DNA from: an uncultured Armatimonadota bacterium
GTDB taxonomy: Bacteria > Armatimonadota > Fimbriimonadia > Fimbriimonadales > Fimbriimonadaceae
Direction: 5' to 3'
NCBI GenBank assembly: GCA_903927025.1
Contig: CAIYLG010000019.1
Location: 61,795-125,794, forward strand
Length of the DNA stretch: 64,000 nucleotides
The notes beneath the pieces were generated by a model. The model searched no databases. It saw only the letters and a program-made list of their open reading frames with translations, and had not been told where the DNA came from. Made by a program: the position numbers and the translations under genes. Numbering within the stretch: position 1 is the first letter of the stretch; the number at the start of each line of letters is the position of its first letter. Shown piece after piece: positions 42,054-49,957 of this stretch.

Positions 42054-42998
42054 CTATACACCCTTGATGCGGCGAGGATCAGTTGTGTGTCGGATTCTCA
42101 GTACAAGGTCCAGCTCGTAGTTGCCAAACCCCTTTCCAAAAAGCGTGAATCCGCCCTGGTGGGCTGCATCTGGCTTTACACCGAGCCGGACCTTTGTTGC
42201 CTGCCAAGGCTTGATGTTAAGCTCATTAACCTTGATCGCCGAAAGCTCTACCCCGTCGATGGAGCTTCCCGAACCATCGACTCGCCAGACCTTCAGCAGG
42301 CCATGCTGATTCATATTGTCCGGCCACCATTGTGGGTTGAGCCGTCCGCGCGTTCCGCCAAAGTCACCTGGAGAGCACCATGTTCCAATCTCGATGTCGT
42401 TGACCCACATCGTGATGTCGGAAGGGTAATCATTCTCGTATCCTGGCGCCTCCGAACAGATCTCCATCGCGAGATCGATCGAGGTGACCACCGCCTGAAG
42501 GGGAATGGTGTTGGCGAATGCGTATTCGATAAATCCGGCTGAGGACCACAGCAGCTCTGCCTTTGCGCGCTCCGGCATAAAGAACGAGAGCGGGTTGTCG
42601 ATGAGGCCGATGAACTTTTCGCGAATAGCGAGTCCACAGGTCGGAAACGCCTCGACGTTCGTGAACATTCCAATTGGCACTTCGATTTCGGCGATACCCT
42701 CGTCGCTGTGGGCGGCTGGCGCCATCTCAACGATGAGGCGATCATGAACACGTCGACAGCGCTTCTGCATTCCCTGCGGCCCCGCAAGGTAGTCGCTGAC
42801 CACGAGGCCCGCCTCTTCAAGAATTCGAACGTGCTTCGTGACACTCGGCTGGGCAAGTCCCAGAGCCGTGCTCAACTCGTTGATGTTCATATCCCGCTCA
42901 GCCAGGAGTTCGATAATCCGCGCCCGCGATTCAGACGCGAGTGCCCTGAATATGGCCACGCTGTCCGATGCGGAAATCTCCTGAATGTGATGCGGCAT
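42054..42998 (-). CDS. ArsR-type winged-helix regulator with large C-terminal domain
   Basis: From ATG 42998 the protein has 314 residues. The first ~90 hold an ArsR-like winged helix: AIFRALASESRARIIELLAERDMNINELSTALGLAQPSVTKHVRILEEAGL. The remaining ~220 residues form a domain I do not know by name, with SDITMWVNDIEIGTWCSPGDFGG and WWPDNMNQHGLLKVWRVDGSG. It may sense a ligand. A perfect TAACGTTA palindrome lies 6 bases upstream of the start and could be an autoregulatory site. It might control the nearby arabinoside operon, but that is inference from position only. Confidence 0.75.
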   Translation of the reverse strand: MPHHIQEISASDSVAIFRALASESRARIIELLAERDMNINELSTALGLAQPSVTKHVRILEEAGLVVSDYLAGPQGMQKRCRRVHDRLIVEMAPAAHSDEGIAEIEVPIGMFTNVEAFPTCGLAIREKFIGLIDNPLSFFMPERAKAELLWSSAGFIEYAFANTIPLQAVVTSIDLAMEICSEAPGYENDYPSDITMWVNDIEIGTWCSPGDFGGTRGRLNPQWWPDNMNQHGLLKVWRVDGSGSSIDGVELSAIKVNELNIKPWQATKVRLGVKPDAAHQGGFTLFGKGFGNYELDLVLRIRHTTDPRRIKGV

Positions 42999-43058
42999 TG
43001 CTTTAACGTTAGTTTGGCTCAAAAGTGGACAATCGCCCACTTCTAGGGTCAATTACCA

Positions 43059-43391
43059 CTAGCCGGGAGGCCAGCCCATTGGGCGACCACCGAGAAGATG
43101 CACGTGGAGGTGGCTCACCGTCTGCCCGCCATCTTCCCCCTGGTTAAGCACAAGCCGGTATCCATTCACCAAGCCCTGCTGTTCGGCGATAATCTTCGCC
43201 GCGTTCAGGAGGTGCGTGTGATCACCATGCTCTGGAACCGATGCGGGCCCCTCAATCTCAGTTCGAGTCACAAGAATGATGTGGACGGGAGCGACGGGCG
43301 CAATGTCCCTAAACGCGACGACATGCTCATCTTCGTAAACGATGTCGCCCGGAATTTCGCGGTTGATGATCTTTGTAAAGAGGGTCGACAT
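43059..43391 (-). CDS. HIT family nucleotide hydrolase (HINT-like)
   Basis: A 110-residue histidine-triad protein of normal HINT length. It begins LFTKIINREIPGDIVYEDEHVVAFRDI and has the active site VSHLHVHLLGGRPMGWPPG with the H-x-H-x-H triad near residue 95. HINT proteins hydrolyse AMP from phosphoramidates such as AMP-lysine in the cytoplasm. It is 60 bases upstream of the ArsR-type gene on the same strand. Confidence 0.92.
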   Translation of the reverse strand: MSTLFTKIINREIPGDIVYEDEHVVAFRDIAPVAPVHIILVTRTEIEGPASVPEHGDHTHLLNAAKIIAEQQGLVNGYRLVLNQGEDGGQTVSHLHVHLLGGRPMGWPPG

Positions 43392-43446
43392 GACTCATTT
43401 TGACATGAGAGGCTTGGACGAAAGCGGGCTCCGGTAAGCTTGCCAA

Positions 43447-45495
43447 ATGCCGAAACGCCCCATCAGAGCCGATGATCTACTGAAGATCGTTACCGTTGGA
43501 GACCCTCAGATCAGCCCAGACGGGTCGAAGGTTCTCTTCACCAAGAAGACGATCAACGAGAAGAACAAGTCCATTTCCAACCTGATGAGTGTGGACATGG
43601 AAGGTCGATTGACTCAGTGGACCCAAGGCGACGGTGGCAATGGCGGCGGAAGATGGTCGCCAGATGGCGGCACCATTGCTTTCATCAGCGGACGCGAGAA
43701 GCACGCGCAGATCTTCCTGATTCCCACCTCGGGCGGAGAAGCCCATAAGTTGACCTCGCTTCCCCAGGGATCGATTGGGGCGATGAAGTGGTCGCCAGAT
43801 GGCAAGTGGATCGCCTTCACCTACCGCGAGCAGATGGCAGGATTTACCGACAAAGCCAAGAAAGAGCGCGAAGAATCCGGAATGAGCCAGCCGCCGATCG
43901 AGATCGACGATATCTGGTACCGCCTAGATGGCGATGGCTACTTCGCCGGCCAGCGGTTCAAGGTCTATGCCATTGAGGTGGCCACGGGCAAATACGCTTC
44001 CGCCTCGATTGATGGCGAATTCGCACCCCTTTACGAAGGCAGCCCCTTGGGTGCCTATGCGTTTGACTGGTCCCCGAACTCAAAGGAACTCGCAATCTCC
44101 CACACGGCATGCAAGCGACCGTTTGTGGAGCCTCCAAACGACCAGATCTACCGAGTCTCGATGGACGGGCAGGCATGGAAGGTAGAAGGTTTGCCGAAGG
44201 GAGAAAAGGGCAACGTGCTCTGGTCTCCCGATGGAACCAAACTGGCCTACGCGGGCGACGTTGACGAGTCGGACCCATGGGGTACGCGCAATACAAAGCT
44301 TTATGTCGTCTCCGCGGACGGAGGCACGCCAATCGACCTGACGGGTCACCAAGATTACGACCTCGATGTTGCCACCCTAAGCGACACCAAGGACGCCGGG
44401 TTTGGCGCAACCATGTTCTGGAAGCCAGACGGAAGCGGCCTGTTTGTTCAAATCGGCTGGCACGGTGAAGTTCAGCTCGGATTTGTGGGACTGGACAGCA
44501 AGGTCGAACTGATCACAGAAGGTCTACACAGCATCGGGGTCGGCAACCTCAGCCACGACGGCACCAAGATCGGAGCCACCTTTGGTCACGCGACGATGCT
44601 GCCGGAAGTCGCGGTTCTGGAACCCGAACTGGGCACCGGACGAATGGCTCCAAAGGTCCTGACTCACCTCAACGAGGAATTCCACAATGAGATCAAGCTC
44701 AGCGAGCCCGAGGAGTTCTGGGTGGAATCCACCGACGGCATTCAGGTTCACGGCTGGGTGATGAAGCCAATTGGCTATCTGCCACCCCGGCGCTATCCTG
44801 CCCTGCTGGAGATTCATGGTGGGCCTCACACACAGTACGGATGGGCCTTCTTCCACGAATTCCAGCTTCTGGCTGCGGCTGGCTATGTGGTGGTGTTCAC
44901 CAATCCGAGAGGTTCAAAGGGGTACGGCGAAGATTTCTGCGGAGCGATCCGTGGAGATTGGGGCAACAAGGACTGGGACGACGTGCAGGCCGTCACTCGA
45001 TGGATGCAGCATCAGCCCTACATCCACCCCGGCCAGATGGGCGTCCTCGGCGGCTCTTACGGCGGGTACATGACGAACTGGGTCATCGGCCATACCCATG
45101 AGTTCAGTGCCGCTGTCACCGATCGCTGCGTTTCAAACATGGTATCCATGGCTGGCAACAGCGATTTCCCATTCAACAAGAATGGCTATTTCAAGGGCGT
45201 CGCTTGGGGCTCGCTGGAAGAGATCAAAGAGCTTTGGCGACAGTCGCCGATTGCCTACTTTGAGAATGTAAAGACTCCAACCCTCGTGATCCACAGCGAA
45301 GGCGACCTCCGCTGCAACATCGAACAGAGTGAGCAGGTGTTCACCGCACTTCAGCAGCAGGGGATTGAGTCACGGTTTGTGCGATATCCCTCCTTTACCT
45401 CCCACGGTATGTCTCGATCTGGACCGGCGGATTTGCGGCTCCACCGCCTCAACGAAATCGTGACCTGGATGGATCGATTCCTTAAAGTGAAATGA
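43447..45495 (+). CDS. S9 family acylaminoacyl-peptidase-like serine peptidase
   Basis: A 682-residue prolyl oligopeptidase family protein. The N-terminal half is a beta-propeller with TolB-like blades (DPQISPDGSKVLFTK, GGRWSPDGGTIAFIS, GAMKWSPDGKWIAF, NVLWSPDGTKLAYAG). The C-terminal alpha/beta hydrolase has HGGPHTQYGWAF for the oxyanion region, the nucleophile Ser in GGSYGGYMTNW near residue 536, Asp in VIHSEGDLRCN and His in SFTSHGMSRSG near 653. It cleaves short, possibly N-acylated, peptides. No signal peptide is seen. The next gene begins in its stop (ATGA). Confidence 0.9.
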   Translation: MPKRPIRADDLLKIVTVGDPQISPDGSKVLFTKKTINEKNKSISNLMSVDMEGRLTQWTQGDGGNGGGRWSPDGGTIAFISGREKHAQIFLIPTSGGEAHKLTSLPQGSIGAMKWSPDGKWIAFTYREQMAGFTDKAKKEREESGMSQPPIEIDDIWYRLDGDGYFAGQRFKVYAIEVATGKYASASIDGEFAPLYEGSPLGAYAFDWSPNSKELAISHTACKRPFVEPPNDQIYRVSMDGQAWKVEGLPKGEKGNVLWSPDGTKLAYAGDVDESDPWGTRNTKLYVVSADGGTPIDLTGHQDYDLDVATLSDTKDAGFGATMFWKPDGSGLFVQIGWHGEVQLGFVGLDSKVELITEGLHSIGVGNLSHDGTKIGATFGHATMLPEVAVLEPELGTGRMAPKVLTHLNEEFHNEIKLSEPEEFWVESTDGIQVHGWVMKPIGYLPPRRYPALLEIHGGPHTQYGWAFFHEFQLLAAAGYVVVFTNPRGSKGYGEDFCGAIRGDWGNKDWDDVQAVTRWMQHQPYIHPGQMGVLGGSYGGYMTNWVIGHTHEFSAAVTDRCVSNMVSMAGNSDFPFNKNGYFKGVAWGSLEEIKELWRQSPIAYFENVKTPTLVIHSEGDLRCNIEQSEQVFTALQQQGIESRFVRYPSFTSHGMSRSGPADLRLHRLNEIVTWMDRFLKVK

Positions 45496-46319
45496 AGGCA
45501 CGTCTCAATCGCCTGATGGGGTCGGACGGCAAGTGCTTTGACGTCGCCATTGATCACGGCTTCTTCAACGAGCCGTCCTTCCTGGCGGGGATTGAGGACA
45601 TTCGCCCCGCCATTCAGACGGTTATTTCTGCGGCTCCCGACGCGATCCAGCTTCCGCCGGGAACCGCGCCCCTCCTTCAGGCACTGCCCGGAAAGTCGAA
45701 GCCTTCGCTCGTTCTAAGAACGGACGTGGCCAACGTCTACGGCAAAATGCTTCCCCGCCATCTCTTCAGCAGGATGATTGAGGATCCGGTGGGTCAGGCA
45801 GTCCGTCTCGACGCCGCATGCGTCGTGGTGAATCTCCTCCTGTTGCCGAATCAGCCTGATCTCCACGAGGCGTGTATCGACAATATCTGCCGCCTCAAAC
45901 CGCTGTGCAATCAGGCCGGGATGCCGCTGATGGTCGAGCCCCTCGTCATGCAGTCGAACGAGAAGGCGGGCGGCTACATGGTGGACGGTGATCTGAACAA
46001 GATCCTTCCCCTCGTTCGCCAGGCGGTCGAACTTGGAGCAGACGTCATCAAGGCCGACCCATGCGACGATGTGTCGCACTATCACAAAGTGATTGAGGTC
46101 GCCAGCGGAATCCCCGTCCTCGTGCGAGGCGGCGGCAAAGCCACCGACGAAGAGATTCTAAAGCGAACCTTCGACCTCATGAAGCAAGGTGCCAGCGGCA
46201 TCGTCTACGGCAGAAATGTCATCCAGCACCCATCGCCCGACCGAATGACCCGAGCCCTAATGGCCATCGTCCACGAGGAAGCCAGCGTCACCGAAGCCTG
46301 GTGCATCCTAAACGGCTAG
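45492..46319 (+). CDS. DeoC/FbaB/LsrF-like class I aldolase
   Basis: A 275-residue TIM-barrel aldolase. CFDVAIDHGFFNEPS resembles the start of DhnA-type class I aldolases. The Schiff-base Lys is in ELGADVIKADPCDDVS near residue 183, and VLVRGGGKATDEEIL plus ASGIVYGRNVIQHPSP form the phosphate site. It should make or split a carbon-carbon bond in a phosphorylated sugar, such as fructose 1,6-bisphosphate. The exact substrate is open. Its ATG overlaps the peptidase stop in ATGA, so the two are translationally coupled despite no metabolic link. Confidence 0.82.
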   Translation: MKARLNRLMGSDGKCFDVAIDHGFFNEPSFLAGIEDIRPAIQTVISAAPDAIQLPPGTAPLLQALPGKSKPSLVLRTDVANVYGKMLPRHLFSRMIEDPVGQAVRLDAACVVVNLLLLPNQPDLHEACIDNICRLKPLCNQAGMPLMVEPLVMQSNEKAGGYMVDGDLNKILPLVRQAVELGADVIKADPCDDVSHYHKVIEVASGIPVLVRGGGKATDEEILKRTFDLMKQGASGIVYGRNVIQHPSPDRMTRALMAIVHEEASVTEAWCILNG

Positions 46320-46341
46320 CGGACTAAATGTCCGCGCGCCC
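46319..46341 (-). repeat. Dispersed structured repeat, minus-strand copy (first hairpin)
   Basis: On the minus strand: GGGCGCGCGGACATTTAGTCC, with hairpin GCGGAC-attta-GTCCGC. It starts at the stop codon of the aldolase gene and lies in the 28-base gap to the convergent M48 gene. The second hairpin of the other copies is absent, so this is a short form that may act as a terminator. Confidence 0.7.
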
Positions 46342-46347
46342 GCATGT

Positions 46348-48159
46348 CTAAATCGGCAGGCCTCGCAACATCACGACCGCGGTGACGCACCCCGCGAGAA
46401 GCACCAGGTTGCCGATGACGGCCCACACGAAGTAATTCGAGTTCACCCGCTCGCCGGTATCCAGCACGTCGAAGTGGTGGATCTCGATGTAGGGAGCGTT
46501 GAATCGTCGATACCAGCCATAGACCCGTACCCTTTTGCCTACGTATCGGTCGGCGGTGGTGAGACCAAACCACAGCTTCATGATGCCAAGCGGAGTTCGG
46601 TAAAGGCATGCAAGGAACCCAGTATCGTCTTGAACGATGAAGTCGCTGGCCCATGCGATGCCCGGGGAAATCCGTCCCGTGAACGTCCCCTCGATTGCGG
46701 TCGGAATCGGATTCACGTGCGAAACCTCCACCTCGCCAAGCAAACGGATGACCTTGCTGGGTTTGAATTCTCCCATATAGCTGAAGATAAGCACGAAGAG
46801 TCGGCCCGCCGAAAACCCAGCGAGGGGCATGAAGATTTGTGAGAGGTCAAACCGCTTCTGGCTAAAGAAGAAGGATCCCGCTACGGCCCCGCCGATCACC
46901 GCACCCAACCAAGGAGAACTCACCAGAAGGAGGTCTCGAGCAAATCCGTTGTACTTCGCAGGCTTGATCTTACTGAAGTCGAAAGCGTCTGGCTGATTGA
47001 AGAGTCGGTTCAACTTTTGAAGGGCCTTGATTCTCAGTGCAGTCAGCGGGTGAGTCGAGAACACCTCGCCGATCTTTCCCCAAGGATTGAACAGTTCCCA
47101 CCTGGCGGCAGTAGTGAATGTGTCCGGGTTGGCCAGACCATCCGCGCCCGACCAGGCGACGGCGGCGCGCATCGACGACACGCCCATCACGCCAAACGCT
47201 CCAAGCTGAGCCGCCGAGAACGCTTCCTTCTTCTTGGGCTGCGGTTTGGTTGCAGCCGTCCCTGCAGCGCCTTTGGGAGCAATGGCACCTGCCGCAATCG
47301 CGTGGGCATTATCGTAGCGAGCGGATTCGAGCATCGCTCTCTGTTTCGCAACCGTGGCGTCGTCATAGGAGTACGGGCTCGCGTTTGCAGGCGGAGGAGC
47401 CTGAGTGGTCGGTCGCACCTGGCCCGATATTGGCACTGTTGCGCCCCCAACCGTTTGGGTCTTCGCCAAACCATAGGCGATCTTGACGAGGGCGTAGGAG
47501 AGATGGTTTGGGTTGCCAGTGATCTGTGCAGACGAGTAGTCCGCCATGTATTCCCGAATACGAGAAAGCAGCAGCGAAGCGTAATAGCTGGCCCAGTAGG
47601 CAACATAGGCGGCGAGCACGATGTACCAGTTGTTGTTGCGGCTGGACGTACGTGAGGTGTAGTAGAGCGTCCAGAGGAACAGCACGAGGGCTTGAACCAT
47701 CGTCATCACCACGAAGTCGCCGTTTCGGATATGCCCCAGCTCATGGGCTACGACCGCTCGGAGTTCGTCTTCCGAGAGCACTTCGATGAGCCCCCGCGTC
47801 ACCACAACCCTCGCGTCGTAGGCGCCATGACCGTAAGTAAAGGCGTTCGGAGCAGCCTCTTCGATGATTCCAATTCGCGGTTTGGCAATTTTGAACGTCC
47901 CGCAAGCATTCGAGAGCCACACATCCGACCCCGATCCAAGCTCTTCTGGAGAAGTCCACCGGACTTTCACGATGTGATCGATGATCATCGGGCCTAGGCA
48001 GTACTGCAGCACCACGACACCCACTGCAAGCCCACCGGTAAGGCCCATCGTGATGCCGACCGGTAGGTGAAGCTTCAGCAGTACCAAGAACCCAATCGCA
48101 AATACGAGCCCCAAAATGGAAACGATCACCAGCATCGAAGCTCCGAGAAGTTTCGTCAT
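46348..48159 (-). CDS. M48 family (HtpX-like) membrane metalloprotease with extra C-terminal domain
   Basis: A 603-residue protein. Two helices open it (residues 5-60), then the M48 zinc motif AVVAHELGHIRNGDFV near residue 138 and LSRIREYMADYSSAQITGN, whose Glu is the third ligand. A low-complexity insert follows (APPPANASPYSY, APKGAAGTAATKPQPKKK), then THPLTALRIKAL. More membrane helices lie near 430-470. The last ~130 residues are unusual for HtpX: FIVQDDTGFLACLYRTP and ADRYVGKRVRVYGWYRRFN look like an OB-fold-type beta domain, ahead of a final helix. HtpX enzymes degrade damaged membrane proteins. Confidence 0.85.
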   Translation of the reverse strand: MTKLLGASMLVIVSILGLVFAIGFLVLLKLHLPVGITMGLTGGLAVGVVVLQYCLGPMIIDHIVKVRWTSPEELGSGSDVWLSNACGTFKIAKPRIGIIEEAAPNAFTYGHGAYDARVVVTRGLIEVLSEDELRAVVAHELGHIRNGDFVVMTMVQALVLFLWTLYYTSRTSSRNNNWYIVLAAYVAYWASYYASLLLSRIREYMADYSSAQITGNPNHLSYALVKIAYGLAKTQTVGGATVPISGQVRPTTQAPPPANASPYSYDDATVAKQRAMLESARYDNAHAIAAGAIAPKGAAGTAATKPQPKKKEAFSAAQLGAFGVMGVSSMRAAVAWSGADGLANPDTFTTAARWELFNPWGKIGEVFSTHPLTALRIKALQKLNRLFNQPDAFDFSKIKPAKYNGFARDLLLVSSPWLGAVIGGAVAGSFFFSQKRFDLSQIFMPLAGFSAGRLFVLIFSYMGEFKPSKVIRLLGEVEVSHVNPIPTAIEGTFTGRISPGIAWASDFIVQDDTGFLACLYRTPLGIMKLWFGLTTADRYVGKRVRVYGWYRRFNAPYIEIHHFDVLDTGERVNSNYFVWAVIGNLVLLAGCVTAVVMLRGLPI

Positions 48160-48684
48160 GCCAATATCTTAATGCTACTTTCTACAAAAACCTAAGATGA
48201 TTTTTCTCCTTTAGCCAGGTTCTTAACGTATCGCACGAAAGATTTGGCGGCAGAATGCTGGCTTACGGTCTTCTCGTTCTATTCCTATCGTCTGTCCTGA
48301 GGGTTCTGCCTACGGGAGTGGGGTTTGTACGACGGGTGCCATCGAGCTTGAGATTCGAGGAAACCGAAACGCATGTTCATGGCTTGCCCCAAGCGGTTGG
48401 GTCGTCCAGCCAGTTGGCCAATCGAATTACTTTCAAGCGAGAAAACTGGTGGCATCGACTCCTTCTCCTGCCCGCGGAGGGAGAAGGTAGGTTGAGAGTG
48501 GAGCTGACAGGCATTCCCGACGAAGGCGGGGTCCGTTACAAGACGCCTTGCCGTGCTCAACTGAGCGTGGGATTCCAAACCAGGCGGCCGGCTAATTCTT
48601 TAACGGGATGGTCTTAGGCTAAATACCCGCGCGCCAACCGGCGCTCAGCCTGCAACGATTCGCGCTCAGAATCGTTCTTTAGGT
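48160..48684. other. 525-base gap with no supported gene
   Basis: The stretch holds a plus-strand ORF (48255-48617) with no recognisable domain or ribosome site, which I do not call. It contains GC-rich partial palindromes (CTCCTTCTCCTGCCCGCGGAGGGAGAAG) and, near 48613-48637 on the minus strand, GGCGCGCGGGTATTTAGCC, which resembles the first part of the dispersed structured repeat. It looks like degenerate repeat-bearing intergenic DNA. Confidence 0.5.
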
Positions 48685-48789
48685 ATGCGCCAAACCCTTA
48701 TCCCAAACGGAAAATCCGCAATCCCTGCCGCGGCAACGAAGTTTGCCCATCGGCGTGGGTGGCTGAACCTTGGGCTGGGGGTTGAGCTC

Positions 48790-49056
48790 ATGAAGGACCG
48801 CCGGATTTCGGTCTGGACGAAACTGGCCGCCGTGGGTGGCGGGGCGGCGGTTACTGCTATTTTGGTCGGGCTGGAAGTGCCGCTTGAGATGCTGATTGGC
48901 CTCTTGGTTCCCTTCTTGGGCGTCGCCGTGGACATTGCCTTCGATGGGCTTGAACTGGTGGTCTTCCCGGTGCTTCTCTCGCTCGTGCTGATTCGGTGGC
49001 TTGCTCCCAAACCGCTACTGGCGGAGTACCTGCTTCCTTCCGAAGCTAAGGGCTAA
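48790..49056 (+). CDS. Small membrane protein, weak YkvA resemblance
   Basis: From ATG 48790, preceded by GGGGGTTGAG, the protein has 88 residues: basic start MKDRRISVWTKLAAVGGGAA, then hydrophobic segments (VTAILVGLEVPLEMLIGLLVPFLG and LELVVFPVLLSLVLIRWL). The pattern of a KxxRxxxWxKL start followed by an acidic DGLE in a hydrophobic region is faintly like YkvA/DUF1232 proteins. The resemblance is weak. The ORF track begins at 48685 without a good ribosome site. The 3' end overlaps the convergent PIG-L gene by 11 bases. Confidence 0.45.
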   Translation: MKDRRISVWTKLAAVGGGAAVTAILVGLEVPLEMLIGLLVPFLGVAVDIAFDGLELVVFPVLLSLVLIRWLAPKPLLAEYLLPSEAKG

Positions 49057-49957
49057 TCTTCTCGCAGCGCAGCCCCTCTCCAAGCTCAACGCCGATGCGA
49101 GCTCCATCCTTCTCGGCGGACGCTTCGATCATGTTCTCAACACCTGCCAGGTGGCTTCCAAAGAACTGGCTCTTGTGAATCTGCAGCAGCTTCTTCTGGT
49201 CTTCCCATAGGTCAGAGATATCCACGACGTAGTTGGGAGCACAGGTCTGAAACAGCATCAGCCAACACGGAACATGCGCCTTCTGTGCCGCGATGCGAGC
49301 GGCATCCCCTGCCCGTCGATGGTCCTGATGGCTCACCCTCGAGGGTAGCTCCCCATCAAAGGTTAGGATGTACTCCGGTCGATACCGCTCAATCACGGCT
49401 TGAATCTGATAGACCACGTCCGGATTCGGATGCAGGAATCGATCGGGATAGCCGAGGAATTCGATGGTTTTGGCATGCCAGGCCCTTGCCGCGTCCAGCG
49501 CCTCTCGCTTGCGAACCACGCGATTCTTTGCGGCGTCGGTGAAAAAGTAATAGTAGCCCTTATCTCCATCGGTGCAGATCACTTGATGGAGCTCAGCCTT
49601 TGTTTTGGAAAGCTTGGAGAGTAGCCCTCCGATAAAGAACTCGGAGTCATCAGGGTGAGCCGTGACGATTAGGACCCGCGTTCCCCTCTCAAAGAGATGC
49701 TTTGAGTCTGGATCGATAAGCGGATTCGGATTTGGAATCTTGCGCGGAATCCAGTCAACTTCATACGGTTGATACCAAAGGGCCAGGTACAAGATCCCGA
49801 ACGTGGTGCCGTAAAACCACAGCCTTCCCCGTATCGCGCGCCTGCGCTTCGCCGCCAGCTCTTCTGGCGTGGGCACCGGCTTCGGCTCCGGAATGCCATC
49901 TGCAAACGGATCCTCCGTTTGCCGCTTAAAGCGTAAGGAAGTGAATCGCACTGGCAT
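49046..49957 (-). CDS. PIG-L/LmbE family deacetylase
   Basis: A 303-residue protein with an N-terminal basic segment and one helix (RGRLWFYGTTFGILYLALWY), then the LmbE domain. LIVTAHPDDSEFFIGGLL near residue 98 holds the HPDD zinc motif, and SRVSHQDHRRAGDAA near residue 205 the HxDH motif. The family removes acetyl groups from N-acetylglucosaminyl compounds or related sugars with a zinc centre. The substrate is unknown. Its start lies 32 bases inside the end of the upstream CocE gene, indicating one operon. Confidence 0.85.
   Translation of the reverse strand: MPVRFTSLRFKRQTEDPFADGIPEPKPVPTPEELAAKRRRAIRGRLWFYGTTFGILYLALWYQPYEVDWIPRKIPNPNPLIDPDSKHLFERGTRVLIVTAHPDDSEFFIGGLLSKLSKTKAELHQVICTDGDKGYYYFFTDAAKNRVVRKREALDAARAWHAKTIEFLGYPDRFLHPNPDVVYQIQAVIERYRPEYILTFDGELPSRVSHQDHRRAGDAARIAAQKAHVPCWLMLFQTCAPNYVVDISDLWEDQKKLLQIHKSQFFGSHLAGVENMIEASAEKDGARIGVELGEGLRCEKISP

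Noticed and set aside
48255-48617. 120-codon plus-strand ORF
   Set aside because: Built from palindromic intergenic sequence, no ribosome site, no family resemblance.
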